Of a stretch of 64,000 bases of DNA, positions 62,871-64,000 are shown piece after piece (position 1 is the first letter of the stretch; each line of letters starts with the position of its first letter). A program made the position numbers and the translations under genes. A model generated the notes under the pieces. The model was not told the DNA's origin, made no database searches, and worked only from the letters and a program-made list of their open reading frames with translations. Origin of the DNA: Geojedonia litorea (lineage in GTDB: Bacteria; Bacteroidota; Bacteroidia; Flavobacteriales; Flavobacteriaceae); the NCBI RefSeq assembly GCF_042654525.1, contig NZ_JBHSGP010000012.1, positions 186,001 through 250,000 on the forward strand. Reading direction: 5' to 3'.

Positions 62871-64000
62871 TTGTACGCCATTTTAGACATAGAAACCACT
62901 GGAGGAAAGTATAATGAAGAGGGTATTACCGAAATTGCCATTTACAAATTTGATGGTCATAAAGTGGTAGATAAATTTATAAGCCTAGTTAATCCAGAGC
63001 GTGAAATCCAACCTTTTGTAGTGAACTTAACAGGCATTAATGCAAACATGCTTCGTAATGCTCCAAAATTTTATGAAGTTGCTAAACGTATTGTTGAAAT
63101 AACGGATGATTGTATTATTGTTGCTCACAATGCCCAGTTTGATAACCGTATCTTAAAAACCGAATTTAAGCGATTGGGCTTTGGGTTTAAACGAGAAACG
63201 CTTTGTACTGTAGAGCTTTCAAAACGTTTAATCCCAGGACAAGATTCATATAGTTTAGGGAAACTATCGCGATCACTGGGTATTCCGGTTAGTGATAGGC
63301 ACCGTGCTAATGGTGATGCTCTGGCGACTTTAAAACTGTTTAAAATTCTTCTTAATAAAGATCTCAACAAATACATTATTCAAGATAGTATTAGGTTAGA
63401 ACCTAAACGCCAAATGGAGCCAAATCATAAGCGAATAATTGAGGAACTTCCTTCAGTTACTGGTGTGTATTATATTCATGATGAAAATGGTAAAATCATC
63501 TATATTGGTAAAAGCAAAAACATTAAGCATCGAATTAATCAACATCTAACCGATACCAGTCCCAAATCTAAAAAAATTCAGCTATTAGTTGCCGCAGTGA
63601 CTTACGAAACTACTGGAAGTGAGCTTGTTGCGCTTCTTAAAGAAAGCGAAGAAATAAAACAAAATAAACCACTGTATAATAGAGCATTACGACGTAATTT
63701 ATTTACACATGCACTTTACAGTTTCAAAGACGATAATGGATATATTAATTTAAAAATTGATAAAGCCGATGGTCGTAAAAACCCTATTACAACCTTTAGC
63801 ACAAAGCAAAGTGCCAAAAGCTTTTTATTCAAAGCTATTGAAGAATTTGAGCTCTGTCAAAAATTAACTGGACTTTACCCATCCAAAACCAGTTGCTTCA
63901 ATTACACTATTAAAAGTTGCCATGGCGCTTGTATCAAAAAAGAAACTCCCGAAAGCTACAATGAGCGCATCAACCAACTCATCAAAAAAAACAGTTACAA
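62871..64000 (+). CDS. DnaQ-type exonuclease fused to a GIY-YIG (UvrC/Cho-like) domain, partial
   Basis: Reading from a TTG at 62871 the frame is open to the right edge. The in-frame codon just before it is TAG, so TTG is the earliest start. Residues 1 to about 165 are a DEDDh 3'-5' exonuclease, with YAILDIETTGG (Asp and Glu), HNAQFDNRIL (Asp) and HRANGDALATLKL (His and Asp). Residues about 190-265 are a GIY-YIG endonuclease domain with GVYYIHDENGKIIYIGKSKNIKHR. A later SCHGAC segment resembles the Cys region that follows this domain in Cho/UvrC-like proteins. A nick-and-trim role in DNA repair is plausible. The C-terminus lies outside the window. Confidence 0.88.
   Translation, partial: MYAILDIETTGGKYNEEGITEIAIYKFDGHKVVDKFISLVNPEREIQPFVVNLTGINANMLRNAPKFYEVAKRIVEITDDCIIVAHNAQFDNRILKTEFKRLGFGFKRETLCTVELSKRLIPGQDSYSLGKLSRSLGIPVSDRHRANGDALATLKLFKILLNKDLNKYIIQDSIRLEPKRQMEPNHKRIIEELPSVTGVYYIHDENGKIIYIGKSKNIKHRINQHLTDTSPKSKKIQLLVAAVTYETTGSELVALLKESEEIKQNKPLYNRALRRNLFTHALYSFKDDNGYINLKIDKADGRKNPITTFSTKQSAKSFLFKAIEEFELCQKLTGLYPSKTSCFNYTIKSCHGACIKKETPESYNERINQLIKKNSY

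Overview
The window is AT-rich and densely coded, and it looks like chromosomal DNA of a marine-type Flavobacteriaceae (Bacteroidota). The evidence is a T9SS type A sorting domain, many SPII lipoproteins, promoters of the Bacteroidota type (TTG, 17-23 bp spacer, TAnnTTTG), an SRP RNA of the Bacteroidota small type, a bacillithiol-linked YtxJ protein, a MoaC-MoaB fusion, and families largely confined to this phylum (DUF6952, DUF6503, DUF5686, DUF3667). No rRNA, tRNA, CRISPR array, prophage or insertion sequence was recognised.

Bases 1-13276 form a molybdenum island of two convergent operons. The plus-strand operon makes the cofactor: moeA (C-terminal end only), a short ModE-like regulator, an S23 four-helix-bundle gene, a TSUP permease, mobA, moaD, moeB-rhodanese, moaE, moaC-moaB and moaA. 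The minus-strand operon supplies users and maturation factors: an IorA/IorB-type molybdenum hydroxylase whose large subunit has a Tat signal and lipobox, XdhC, MocA, a YdeP-type oxidoreductase and a DUF4202 protein of unknown function.

Bases 13450-19486 are a minus-strand run: pabB, a lysophospholipase-like hydrolase, tilS, adenine deaminase and a YheT-type hydrolase. Bases 19561-25418 hold a DEAD-box helicase (motif II is DEVD), a secreted leucine-rich-repeat gene broken by one nonsense codon, an S1/P1 nuclease, a second and very short LRR protein, and lpdA.

Bases 25547-34906 carry dodecin, an ankyrin protein, a CPBP membrane protein, an Lrp regulator divergent from a PLP sulfur-amino-acid enzyme across phased operator-like repeats, a DUF457 membrane protein, NhaC, a peroxiredoxin-thioredoxin-DUF6952 operon, DUF2007 and an asymmetric ABC-F protein. 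Bases 35061-48446 hold lipoproteins and metabolic genes (transaldolase-like aldolase, SDR, glutaminyl cyclase, thioesterase, glyA, fumarylacetoacetase), the SRP RNA gene, DUF3667 and YtxJ. Bases 48639-64000 hold clpB, deoC, a SixA-like phosphatase, DUF6503, smpB, a DUF5686 protein, an M20 peptidase, pcm, a Gfo/Idh/MocA oxidoreductase, hbd, DUF1015, yggS and an exonuclease/GIY-YIG fusion that runs off the end.

Most of the window is ordinary flavobacterial housekeeping. The points most worth a second look are DUF4202 and the TSUP permease tied to molybdenum genes, the S23 gene bracketed by inverted and tandem repeats inside the Moco operon, the ABC-F protein with one consensus and one degenerate ATP site, the nonsense-interrupted LRR gene, and the Lrp operator array. 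I saw no convincing wholly new multi-gene system.
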